NCBI RefSeq assembly: GCF_030052815.1
Contig: NC_079495.1
Location: 32,831,967-32,895,966, forward strand
Length of the DNA: 64,000 nt
Origin: Hevea brasiliensis
Lineage: Eukaryota; Streptophyta; Magnoliopsida; Malpighiales; Euphorbiaceae
Reading direction: 5' to 3'
Shown here in pieces: positions 35,385 through 46,900 of this stretch. A program made the position numbers and the translations under genes. The notes beneath the pieces are model-generated. The model saw only the letters and a list, made by a program, of their open reading frames with translations, searched no databases and was not told the origin of the DNA. Each line of letters begins with the position of its first letter. Position 1 is the first letter of the stretch.

Positions 35385-37488
35385 CCTGATACAAACAGTT
35401 GAGGGAACTGTTGCCTCATTGTCTCTTCACTTTCCTAAGTTGCCTCTTCAGTGTTGTGGTGCCTCCAAAGCACTTTCACCAGTGGAATTTGTTTATTTCT
35501 CAGTTCCTTCACTTCCCGAGCTAGGATCTATACAGGTTCTTCTGTATATGTCAAGTCCAGTTGGATTTCAATCTCTTCCATGGATATAACATGTGAAGGG
35601 TTTGAGCGATATCTTCTCAGCATAGAAACATGAAATACATTATGGATTTTATCCAATTCTGGTGGTAAAGCTAGTCGATAGGTCACTGGTCCCACACGTT
35701 CAATGACTTCATATGGGCCAATGAACCTATGGCTTAACTTACCCTTTCTTCCAAACCTCAGTACTTTCTTCCACGGTGAGACTTTAAGAAACACTTTATC
35801 GCCAACTGCATACCCTATCTCTTTTCTCTTCAAGTCGGCATATGATTTATGTCTATCTGAAGCAACCTTCAAGTTAGCTTTGATTATCTTCACTTTCTCC
35901 TCAGTCTGTTTCACCAGGTCTGGTCCTACCAGCTTATCTTTGCCCAATTCAGTCCAACACACTGGGGTTCTACATTTCCTCCCATACAGTGCTTCATACG
36001 AAGCCATTTGAATGCTAGCTTGGTAGCTATTGTTACATGCGAATTCTGCCAGAGGGAGGTATCTATCCCAACTCCCTTCAAACTCAATGACACAACTCCT
36101 GAGCATATCCTCCAGGATCTATCACATCATCTGGTACACACACTCTTCCTCTGTAATACAGACATCCATCTGCTTTCACCTCATAATCAGTTTCCTTTCC
36201 CTCTGAAATTTTACCCACAATGGCCATTACTTTTTCATCTACCCTCTGCCCATCTTGTATCTGCTGTAGCAGATTTGGCCTCACTTGCAACTCAGCCAAA
36301 ATAGCTCCATCTTGAGCTAAGGACAGACAGGCATTTAGTGATCTTAAAGCTGTGATGGACTTCATGCTTAAAGCATTAGCAACTACATTTGCCTTCCCAG
36401 GATGATAATCTATTACACAATCATAGTCCTTTAGGAACTCAATCCATCGCCTCTGTCTAAGATTGAGCTCCTTTTGGGTTGGCAAATATTTTAGACTCTT
36501 GTAGTCTGTATAGATGTAGCATTTTTCACCATATAAATAATGCCTCCATATCTTCAGTGCGAAGATAATTGCTGCTAACTCCAGGTCATGAGTAGGGTAG
36601 TTCTGTTCATGTGGCCTTAACTGCCTAGAAGCATAGGCGACCACTTTCCCTTCTTGCATCAATACACACCCTAGTCCATTATGCGAGGCATCACTGTAGA
36701 CCACAAAAGTCTTTTCCCGACATTGGCTGTGTTAACACTGGTGCTTCTGTCAACATAGCCTTCAGCCTCACAAAACTAGCTTAGCACTTGTCGTTCCAGC
36801 CAAATTTCACATTCTTGTGCAACAACTTGGTCATTGGAACAGCTATAAGAGAGAACCCCTTCATAAATCTTCTGTAATACCCAGCTAGCCCCATGAAACT
36901 TCTGACCTTAGTCGTATTTCTAGGAGGCTTCCATTCCATCACTACTTTTATCTTTTTGGGATCCACTCTAATCCCCTCAGCTGATACTATGTGTCCAAGA
37001 AAGGAGATTTCACTCATCTAGAAGTCACACTTGGACAGCTTAGCATACAGCTTCTTTTCTCGCAGGGTTTGCAGAACAATCCTCAAATGTTCATCATGTT
37101 CTTCCCTGGTCTTGGAATACACAAGAATATCATCAATAAAGACCATTACAAACCGATCTAAGTATGGATGGAAGATACGGTTCATAAGGTCCATAAATGC
37201 TGCTGGTGCATTTGTTAACCCAAACGGCATCACTAGAAATTCATAATGCCCATACCGGGTTCTGAATGCAGTTTTTGACACATCTGTGTCCTTTACCCTC
37301 AACTGATGATACCCTGATCTGAGATCAATTTTTGAAAATACACCGGCTCCCTTCAACTGATCAAACAAATCATCAATTCTGGGCAATGGATATTTATTCT
37401 TTACAGTTACCTTGTTCAACTGCTGATAATCAATACACAATCTCAAAGTTCCATCCTTCTTCTTCACAAACAGCACTGGAGCTCCCCA
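35385..37488 (-). pseudogene. Element C pol: RT, RNase H and integrase tail, with integrase core deleted
   Basis: Minus strand from 37488. [43 protein letters not shown] and [11 protein letters not shown] (catalytic pair kept). A TAG after SKCDF (37018-37020), a TAA near 36781 and a frameshift near 36714 separate it from RNase H ([22 protein letters not shown]). The open frame then passes GRVCVPDD and, at about 36120, jumps straight to the sequence before [16 protein letters not shown]. Compared with element A, about 540 bp holding the zinc finger and the Asp-Asp-Glu core are gone. The C-terminal part and chromodomain-like tail (KVLWRHHNTEEATW) remain, with an extra TAG near 35528. Gag and the RT N-terminus lie beyond the array insertion at 37489 and are not in the window. 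Confidence 0.9.
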
Positions 37489-39938
37489 TGTAACACCCCT
37501 AAGTTCGGTAGTGCGTTCTACTGTTCCGGTGACCAGTGTTGTCCGGACAGCTAGGATGCCTAGAACTACACTTCGTTATGAGTGAGGAGACATAAAATAA
37601 TGAAATACAAGAAAAAAAAATAAAAGAAAAACAAAGGAAAAATAATAGCAAAGAAAGGTAACCAAGTTAAGCGAGCCGAGAACCCTAGCGATGGGTGACC
37701 GCACCGGGAAGTCACGGCGTGGACCGTTGACTAGCCCTGGACTGCGAGGAACCCTGGAAAATATTTTTAGGACTCAAATAAATATTTATTAAAGTATAAA
37801 TATCATTAGAAATATCAAAGAAAAATTAATTAATTAGTGCAAAGAAAAGTGAGAAATCGAAAAACGGATAAAACCCGGTGTTACCGAAAAATCGGGAATG
37901 CAACCCAAACAGGGGCATTGTGGTCATTTGACATCCCGAGTTGTCTTTTGACCTAAATGTCCATTAAAAATAAATAATATTACACTTGGAAAATGTCAAA
38001 GAAAAATTAGTAAGTCAATATAAATAAAAACGAAAATTTAGAAATCGATGGGTCAAGGATTTAATTCCAGAACACTAAAAATTTCGAAATAAAAACCAAA
38101 TAAGGGCATTTTGGTCAATTGATACCCCGAGTTGACTTTTGACTTAAATGTCCATGAAAAATTAGTAGTGTTAAAAATTTAATAATGCAAAAAAAAAAAT
38201 TGAAGTCAAATGTGTGGAGAAATTAAGAGGAATTAAGGGTAAAATGTGGAATAATTAAAAATTTACATTATTTAAATGTTAATTATGTTAGTGGAGCACT
38301 ATGGATTATTTAAACTCATTAAGTGGACAGAATTTCCACTAACCAAGTCACCTTCTTCAACCTTTGAAACCCATTGCCGAATTCAAATCTCTCTCTCCAA
38401 ACTTCCATAGCCAACTTTCATGCAAAGCTTAATCTCTCCCCTTTCATGCCATAAATCCAACAAGTCCCTCCATGAAAGTTTATCCTCACATCAAGAACAA
38501 TCCTTGGGCAGCCATTAGGAGAGGAAAAAGTGGAGTTGTCAAGGGCAGCAAGGGTCACACATATGAGTTAAGTGCAAAGAACCCCCACCCTTCCTTCTTT
38601 AAAGTTGATGAGCTTCATGAGGTGAGTTGAATTCTCTTGAAATTTAAGAGAAATGATAAGTCTACACTCCTTCTAATTTCTGGTAGCCTTGAGGAGAGCT
38701 AGGTTTAGATGGTTTTGACTGATTAAACTTGATGAATGATGCTTGAGAGTGAATATAGACATGTATATAGGTTGAAATGTATGTATAATTGAAATTGAAA
38801 ATTTATTAGGGTTTTAATGTTAAATTGGGGCTGTTTAATTATGATGAAATTTTGATGATGACTTGATGAAATTGAGACTATTTAATGAGTATTAGAAGTG
38901 CCAGGTATGCTTATTTGGAGTTTGGAAGAAGGAGGATTGCCAAATTGGAAGTGCAAATTGTGTGCAGGTTGTGTGATTGATGAATGCAGTGTATAAATTA
39001 GGTTATAAGTGTAAAGTTGTGACTCCAATTGGTATGAGACCAATTGGAGGTGAAACTAGGCACAAAATGTGCCAACTTACATGAAGGAAGCTTGCCAAAA
39101 TTCTGCTTGCAAGGTAGCTTGAAAAATGACCAATTCGGATTAAGTGCAATTGAAACCTGAAAACTGACCAATTGGGCAGCAGTTAGTGTTTAGGCCATAA
39201 CTCACTCAAAACAGGTCCAATTGACCTGAAATTTTAACCATGAATATTTAAGACCCATACCTACAAGTCTTATGAAGACACCAAAGCCCAGAAATGACCA
39301 TAAGAAAGTCAAACAGCTTGCACAATTTCGGGTCCAAAAACTGGCCGAACCAAAGTTGACCAAATTGACCTAAAATGAACTAATTTGATGCCATTTGACC
39401 AGCAATAGTAAAATGACCATAACTTGGTCTACATAACTCGGATTGACCTGAAATTTTGCCCCGCGTGCAATAAGACATAGATCTACAAGTTTGTAGTTTT
39501 GACCGAAACCCGAAAACCGAGGGAACTAGGTCGTCCGGCTAGGTCAAACTAGTATCTCGGAATCCAGCAAGTTGCATTAAAATGCACTAAACAAGGAAAT
39601 GAGTTTGGTAAAACGTACCAACCCTAAAACCCTATCGAATGTGACATATTAATGACACAAAAACCTAATTTACCTAAAACGCATCGAAGGTCGGTATATT
39701 AGGTGATTAAGCAAATAATAGCCTTCAGTGAATTACTTATCGAACATTATCGTTAGAGACAATTTAATTTAGTACTGAAACACTTCAAATTGTGTTTCTC
39801 AGTTACCAAAGACTCAGGAAAAGGGAAGAAAACACTGAGTCCAGACTAGGAGACAGTCATCAGAGGCTTGTGCACAACTAGTTTTCAACTGATTTTACTC
39901 TGAATAAGATTTCATATGATTAATTGTATGTTATTGAT

Positions 39939-40125
39939 TTAAATTGTGTTTGTGCACAATAAGTATTTCTTTTAAATTTTTCAATTGAAATAAATTATGA
40001 TTATTTCTTTGTTATTATTTTAAATTATGTTTGTGCACAATATTTATTTCTTTTGAATTTTTCAATTAAAATAAATTACGATTATTTATAAGTTAATGTT
40101 TTAAATAGTATCCGTGCACAATACT
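39939..40125. repeat. 81-bp tandem repeat in LTR1 (about 2.3 copies)
   Basis: TTTGTGCACAAT-type units recur at 39950, 40030 and 40111. The same block is in LTR2 (about 48523-48715), LTR3 (55045-55240), LTR4 (61525-61720) and, inverted, in the solo LTR (about 4800-4985). Confidence 0.85.
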
Positions 40126-40335
40126 TTTATATTCACTGCTTTTACTAGCAAATTTATTTGGAGAAATGAGTTATGAATAATTTTTTATTGCTTTGGTTTT
40201 GGGAATATTATTTAGAAATTATTGTGTTGCCAACTTTGTAAATGGAAATTTTGAGATAAAATGTGATTTATGGTTTGTATGAAATATTATGATTTGAAAT
40301 TGTTTTGATTCACACTTGGCATGACACTGTTACTA

Positions 40336-40455
40336 TGTTCCTCCTCCATTTATGGGGTGAGTGTGATATATTCCACCCTCTTTGACTTATCAGTCTGGGG
40401 TGAGTGTGATTATGTTCCTCCCTCTTTGACTTTCCAGTCTGAGGTGAGTGTGGAT
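40336..40455. repeat. 43-44-bp tandem repeat in LTR1 (about 2.7 copies)
   Basis: GGTGAGTGTG recurs at 40356, 40399 and 40443, separated by CCTCCCTCTTTGACTT-type spacers. It is present at the equivalent place in LTR2, LTR3 and LTR4 (for example about 61930-62050). Confidence 0.85.
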
Positions 40456-41454
40456 GAGTACTCATTATATAGCTAGCTCCCTTCCTCATTGATTTCGATT
40501 AGTGGGGTTGTGATTGCTTTGTCGTGGTGTACAAAGCGGCATTGATCGGAAATTTGTGTCATGGCTTAAGTTGTGAATGAATTGGCAACACTGTATTCTT
40601 AAATTATTCGACTAAATTGTGTTGTTATGCGATTTGATAATTTGTGAAATGAAGTTTAAATTCTTATTGACATTTATTGTCTTTTGAATTTAACTATGTT
40701 TTGATTACTGAGATTTATTGTGATATTGTGTTAAATTCCTTATGACAGTATTGTCTTGAATTTAACTATGGTTTTTAAATATCCACTATTTATTTGAATT
40801 ATGAATTGTGATTTAAATTTGTATTTGGTTAATGTTGTGCACCACTGAGACATTGTCTCAGCGATAGCTTTTTATTGTCGCCGCAGTAGACAGACAGTGG
40901 CAAAGCAGACTAGGCTGCTAGTACCTCCAGCGAGAGACTACCGGGTATAATGAGTATACCAATATTTTGTATTTTGTAATGTAATGTATGTTCACTGTAT
41001 GCACATATTGTTGTTGGTTTTGAGCAGTTGTAAATAAAAATTGTACATTGAAGTTGAAAAATAATTATGAGTTATTTTGGTAAAAATTGTATTATATTTC
41101 TTTTACCTCAATCTTTGAAAAAAATCACTGTGGATTTGAGTTGAGATTTGGAAATCTATTGAAGTGCTTTTTACAGGTTTTCTGAAGAACTGTTTTATCC
41201 AAAATACAGATGGCACTCTGCCAAAATTTTTACAGAAACTCCAAATAATTCTAATGTGTTAGTTCTATCACTTCAGTTCAAAAAGGTTTTTAACACTGTA
41301 AATAGTGCTCACCATCAGAAAAGAAGTAAGACAAGTTTTTAAAATCCCTTGTAGTGTATTTAATGGATTATCAGTAGACGGAGTTGGTAATTCATTAGGT
41401 ATACTACGGGATCATGTTATGCCTTACAGAGGGGTAGGGTGTGACATGTTTTAG

Positions 41455-41466
41455 TGGTATCAGAGC
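41455..41466 (+). other. Primer-binding site, unit 1
   Basis: TGGTATCAGAGC (initiator tRNA-Met type), eight bases after the LTR1 end GTGTGACA. Confidence 0.93.
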
Positions 41467-41636
41467 AAAGTTTTTAAATTCTGTTTTCACCTGTTACTTG
41501 AATATTCTTTCTTCATAGTACAACTGCTCAATATCATTGTTTGATACATACAGTACATTACATTATAAATATGCACTAACGGGAGGAAATCTCCTTGTGT
41601 TATTGGTTCAGGAGATCTAAAATCCTCGAATTGACT

Positions 41637-43081
41637 ATGGAAGAGGGTGATCGTTCAGTCGATCAATCTATTGAGGCTGAGGTGCAAGGGGATGCCCTGT
41701 GCCTACATAATGTCGTTGGTTCACCGCACCACCGCAGCATCGCAGCTTTCTGCTCGTCATTCACAGATGGTCGCAATGTTTCAACAAATGGTCGGTAATG
41801 TACCTACTCAAGTCCCAATACATGCACACGGTGGTACAACCACAATCTCCTACTAGGCAGTATGACAAATTGATGAAGTATGGGGCTACAGAGTTTAAGG
41901 GGATAGTAGATCCTCTAGAAGCTGAACAATGGTTAGAGAGGATGGATAGGGTGTTCAAGAAGCTACATTGTACAGAAGAGCTCAGATTTGAATACTCAGT
42001 GTCCCTACTACAGGGGGATGCTTATGATCGTGGAAAACCATTCCCACACCAGTAGAACTGCAGTGCTAACATGGAATGACTTTCTCGTGGAATTCAGACG
42101 AAATATGTCCTCGATGCTTATGTAGACCGAAGTTACAAGAATTCCTAAGTCCAAACAGGGAACAGATCGGTGGTCGAGTATTAAAGAGAATTTTCCCGCC
42201 TGAGCCATTATGCAGTAAGTTTACTTGCTACCAGCAGGGAGAGATGCAAGAGGTTTGAAACTGGCTTGAAGCCCAGTATCAGACTACAAGTAGTCGGCTT
42301 CAAACACACTAACTTCTCTGAAATTATTTCTCAAGCTCTAGAGTTAGAAAGAATTGAGTCCAAGTCGTTCTGAGAAAAGAAATCGAGAAGACAGAGAAAG
42401 AGGGAAAATCAAGAGAATGTAGTTCCAGTGGTTCCACCGGAAAGAGGAAGAACTATGAGGGACACAGCAGAGGTGGCAAGAAGTCCAGTAGGGAAGACAT
42501 TCAGATGTAAACCTCCTCTATCTGGTCAGCAGAGTACCGGAGGTTCCTACCATTCCCGCCAATGTGAAAATTGTGGAAGATATCATGGTGGGATATGCTA
42601 TAAGGCTATTGGAGCCTGTTATAACTGTGGAGGCACAGGACATTTTGCCAAGGACTGCACCAGTAGTCGCAGAGTTGGACCACCTCCTACTACTGCAGAA
42701 GGGTCAGTCCAGAGCCCTGTCACTAGAAGTTCACAACCACCCAGCAGAGGTAGAGGCAGGGGTAGGGGTAGCCTAGCAGGCAGCCAAGGTACATTGAAAC
42801 ATTCAGAGCAAGACAGTGCTCCGGTCAGAGTCTATGCAATGAGACAGAGGGAAGAGGCCGAGACATCTGATGTTGTGGCTAGTACCTTCTCAACTTTTAA
42901 CCAAGATGTGTTTGTGTTATTTGATCTGGGTTCTACCCATTTTTATGTGAGTGCTAGCATCATTGATTGCATTGCTATTCCATGTACAAAAATGGACTTT
43001 GAGGTCCTAGTAACAAGTCTGCTAGGACAGGAGGTCAGGGAAATAAATTTTGATGCATTAGTGATTAGTCCTTTAGGATAG
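41637..43081 (+). pseudogene. Gag plus partial protease, unit 1 (several frame breaks)
   Basis: ATG at 41637 (MEEGDRSVDQSIEAEVQGDA), 171 bases after the primer site. Gag core: QYDKLMKYGATEFKG and PLEAEQWLERMDRVFKKLHC. Two zinc knuckles, CENCGRYHGGIC and CYNCGGTGHFAKDC (42617-42658, all four ligands present), then RG-rich sequence (GRGRGRG). A protease start follows: VLFDLGSTHFYVS, where units 2 and 3 have DPGS. It ends ALVISPLG, TAG at 43079-43081, so only the first third of a retropepsin is present. Frame breaks lie in 41700-41800, 42030-42200 and 42370-42420, mostly at CAG/CTG sites, and some may be sequence errors. No RT or integrase follows. Confidence 0.85.
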
Positions 43082-43993
43082 GGATTGTGATAATAAGTGA
43101 AATCAGTTTTGGAAGAGTTTATCGGCGAAAAGTATTTCCTGACACACCATAAATTATAAAGCTAATTGACGAGCCTATTTAATGTAAAGCAAGAGGGCGT
43201 AAAAGTAAGTTACAGTAATAGAATTGCTCTAGATGAAGGCAGAGATGTTACTGTTAGTAATTGTTAATGGATATTGTAATCAGAATAAGTTCGGATATCA
43301 GTGAATTCGAAAAGGATAAAGGATAGGATAGTTTCTATTGGGATGTATTATAGTAACTATGCAATGTTCTTGATTGTTTATACTGTAAACTGCGGATTAT
43401 AGTACTAACTTGAGATTATTGTGTAGAGCTACGTACTACCTGATAGTACACCTAAATGAGGATAGTTGCCAACGGAATCTGTTTTTGTATAGTTATGCTA
43501 GGACATAATTTAATTGTTAGAAGTAAGTTTGAAAATCCTACTTAGGGATCTAAAACTCAAAAGTTAGAATATCGAAAGGTTTATAGTTCGGTACAAAAGA
43601 AAGTAAGTTATAAAATATTGACGGATAAAAAGAGTTATGGAAGTAGAGATTTGAATAGTTGATTCATATATAAGAAAGAAATATTACGAATGTGAGGAAG
43701 ACTATGGACCAGAATGGTCAGAGGACCAATGACTGATGAATGATTCTAACACGACCTCAAGGGTCATTCAAGAAGCAACGTGAACCGAAATATTAGACAG
43801 CATAATAGTAAGAGGAGATTGGTGTTATCCAAACAAATTAAACATTGTATTAGATTATTAAAAGTCTTATACAAATTTGAGAAAAAAAAAAGATTGTACG
43901 ATCATATAGAAAGGAGAAAATAAACGTATGACTATTGTAAGATGGCTATCGGGTAAAATTTCGTGGACGAAATTTATTTAAGGGGGGGAGAAT
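43082..43993 (+). other. Non-coding 3' part of body 1 with polypurine tract
   Basis: About 900 bp with no ORF of note, yet almost base-for-base the same in bodies 2 and 3. It ends with TTTCGTGGACGAAATTT and the polypurine tract AAGGGGGGGAGAAT (43980-43993), directly before LTR2. It occupies the place where pol would be in an autonomous element, but I see no RT, RNase H or integrase motif in any frame. Confidence 0.8.
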
Positions 43994-46900
43994 TGTAACA
44001 CCCCTAAGTTTGGTAGTGCGTTCTACTGTTCCAGTGACCAGTGTTGTCCGGACAGCTAGGATGCCTAGAACTACACTTCGTTATGAGTGAGGAGACATAA
44101 AATAATGAAACACAAGAAAGAAAATACAAGAAAAACAAAGGAAAAATAATAGCAAAGAAAGGTATGAAGGAACGGAAGCGTGAAAAACACAAGTTTATAC
44201 CATTGAATTCAAAAATTTTCACCTAGGGTCACATGATCATGCAAGATTTATTTTTTATCTATTTGATTTCAATGATAAACAACATATTAAAACTCTTTTA
44301 ATATGTTTTTGGATCTGTATTTTCCATTTAAGATTTTAAAATTAATCAGATTAATTTTAGAACCGTAGATTAAATCAAGAACGATTACACTAACCTCTTG
44401 ATGCACTGCAGCGTGTCTGCGCCTTTGAGATTCGTCTTCAGGACAACAGATGTTGTCCCTCTAGCTTGTCCACACCAAGAACACCTATGGCAGTCCTTGA
44501 ATAGCTTCTAAAGCTTTTTCTATTAATTAGAAAATCAAGTTCTGCCTTTTAAGAGATTAAAGATGTAAACAGGACACTAGAAATAATTTCTAGTGTTCTT
44601 AATTCAAGAGATTGATGGCTAATCTCTTTGAATTGATAAGAGATGAAGAAGAAGAGATGAAAACCCTCAAAGTGGCGTGACAAAGGAGTGTGGCTGCTGG
44701 TTGTGTTTTATTTTCTCATAAAAACACTTAAATAGCTAGGTTAACACATTAAACCCTTGCCACATGTCACCCTTTGATTAGCTCTAGGTTTAAGTGACCC
44801 AATCACATTGTGCCAAGTGTCAAACCTATATTTAATCTTGATTTTAATCATCTTACATGATTAAAAAAACATTTGGCAAGCTTATGTGTTATGCCATGTG
44901 TCACCATCTCATGGTGCCACGTGTCACACTGCAAAATGACCAAAATGCCCCTGTGTCTTAATTTTGAGTTCTCAACCCAAAATAATTATTTTTCTTCTTC
45001 TAATTAATTTATATCAAATATAAATTAATTAATTAATCTCTATTAATTAATTTCTCATTAATTAAATTCATATTTAAACACTTTAAATATAAATTTAATT
45101 TATACTACACATCCAATAATCTAGATTTGGTTTCAAGTCATGCTAGGGACTTTGCAATTTAATTGCAAACCAAACCTATTTAATTAATCAATTAAACTCT
45201 TTAATTAATTAATTAAATCATATTTAAATAGGTGATAACTTGTGTATGTGTGTGACTTACTAGGCTCATCACTAATTGGCAATGAAACATGATATCAACT
45301 CTTAATATCATCAGAACTCTTTCTTACCATAAATGATTTCTCTAAATCATTTTATGAACCTCATAAACCATTGTTAACACCTAGCATAGCATGCCATGGC
45401 CACCCAATTAGTAATAAGGTTTACCTTAAATGAACCTATAATCATATGTTACCATGCACTATAATCTCTCTGTTACAAAATCCCAACTCAAGCTGGAGTC
45501 ATGGTTTATGTCAAACTCCATTTGCTATGAATATTATGTTCTCTTTTAATTCTAGTTCTTGATTAAAAAGATATTCTCATCGAAACTCTTTTACGAATAA
45601 ATCTATCTCACTGGCCAGAACTTGAAACATCAAGAACAATTAAATGAACATAGGATTTTATCTCTAGTTACTTAGAGGAACAGATTCCATCTTTATCAAC
45701 AACTAACTCCATATAAAACTACTAGGAGCAAACACAAGCCCATATACCTATACACACTAAAAGTAAGAAAGAAGAATCAAACTCAAACTACCTATATACA
45801 AGATAACTGTGCTATCTCAGGTCTAAAGATTATATGCACTGATATGATTTATGACAAAACATTGACAAGAGTAAACTCCATGTGTTTGTCATAAGTGTCA
45901 CTGGTTCGGCCTACTTATCATTTATAAGTGCCTATCATGTTTGTCATATGGCATGAGACTCACCATTCCATCTTATTTATATCTCATATAAATAACTTGG
46001 GAACAAACATGAATACAATCTTTCCGGATAAGTCATGTCCTTATTATGAAGTATCCTCGATTGTTAACCTATTTATGATACTTCGTGCTAGAAATATTGT
46101 CACTCATATTCTTAACAACTTAAGAATAATATTTCTAACAAAATATCAATGGACCTTTTCTATTACACATAAATATATTATGTAAACGGAAAAGTGGAAA
46201 TGCCTTTTATTAACAAAAATATGTATAAGATACATACTAAATGATATGCTCTAGGGCATACTACTAACAAGGTAACCAAGTTAAGCGAGCCGAGAACCCT
46301 AGCGATGGGTGACCGCACCGGGAAGTCACGGCGTGGACCGTTGACTATACAGACTGCGGGAACCACGGAAAATATTTTTAGGACTCAAATAAATATTTAT
46401 TGAAGTATAAATATCATTAGAAATATCAAAGAAAAATTAATTAATTAGTGCAAAGAAAATTGAGAAATCGAAAAACGGACGAAAAATCGGGAATGCAACC
46501 CGAACAGGGACATTGTGGTCATTTGACATCCCGAGTTGTCTTTTGACCTAAATGTCCATTAAAAATAAATAATATTACACTTGGAAAATGTCAAAGAAAA
46601 ATTAGTAAGTCAATATAAATAAAAACAAAAATTTAGAAATCGATGGGTCAAGGATTTAATCGGTAACACTAAAAATTTCGAAATACAAACCAAATAAGGG
46701 CATTTTGGTCAATTGATACCCCGAGTTGACTTTTGACTTAAATTTCCATGAAAAATTAGTAGTGTTAAAAATTTAATAATGCAAAAAAAAAATTGAAGTC
46801 AAATGTGTGGAGAAATTAAGAGGAATTAAGGGTAAAATGTGGAATAATTAAAAATTTAGATTATTTAAATGTTAATTATGTTAGTGGAGCGCTATGGATT

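Larger units (their letters stand above)
37489..41446 (+). repeat. Array LTR1 (3958 bp)
   Basis: TGTAACACCCCTAAG to ...GGGTAGGGTGTGACA, inserted after CCCCA in the RT gene of element C. It is the same family as the solo LTR at 3401-7541. It contains an 81-bp tandem repeat (39939-40125) and a 43-44-bp tandem repeat (40336-40455). There is a TATA-like ATATAAATA near 38018, but no transcription start can be inferred. ORFs inside are not protein genes. Confidence 0.93.

Noticed and set aside
39939..40455. Regular repeats as a possible CRISPR array or satellite
   Set aside because: 81-bp and 43-bp direct repeats without unique spacers, present in every LTR of the family, in a plant context.
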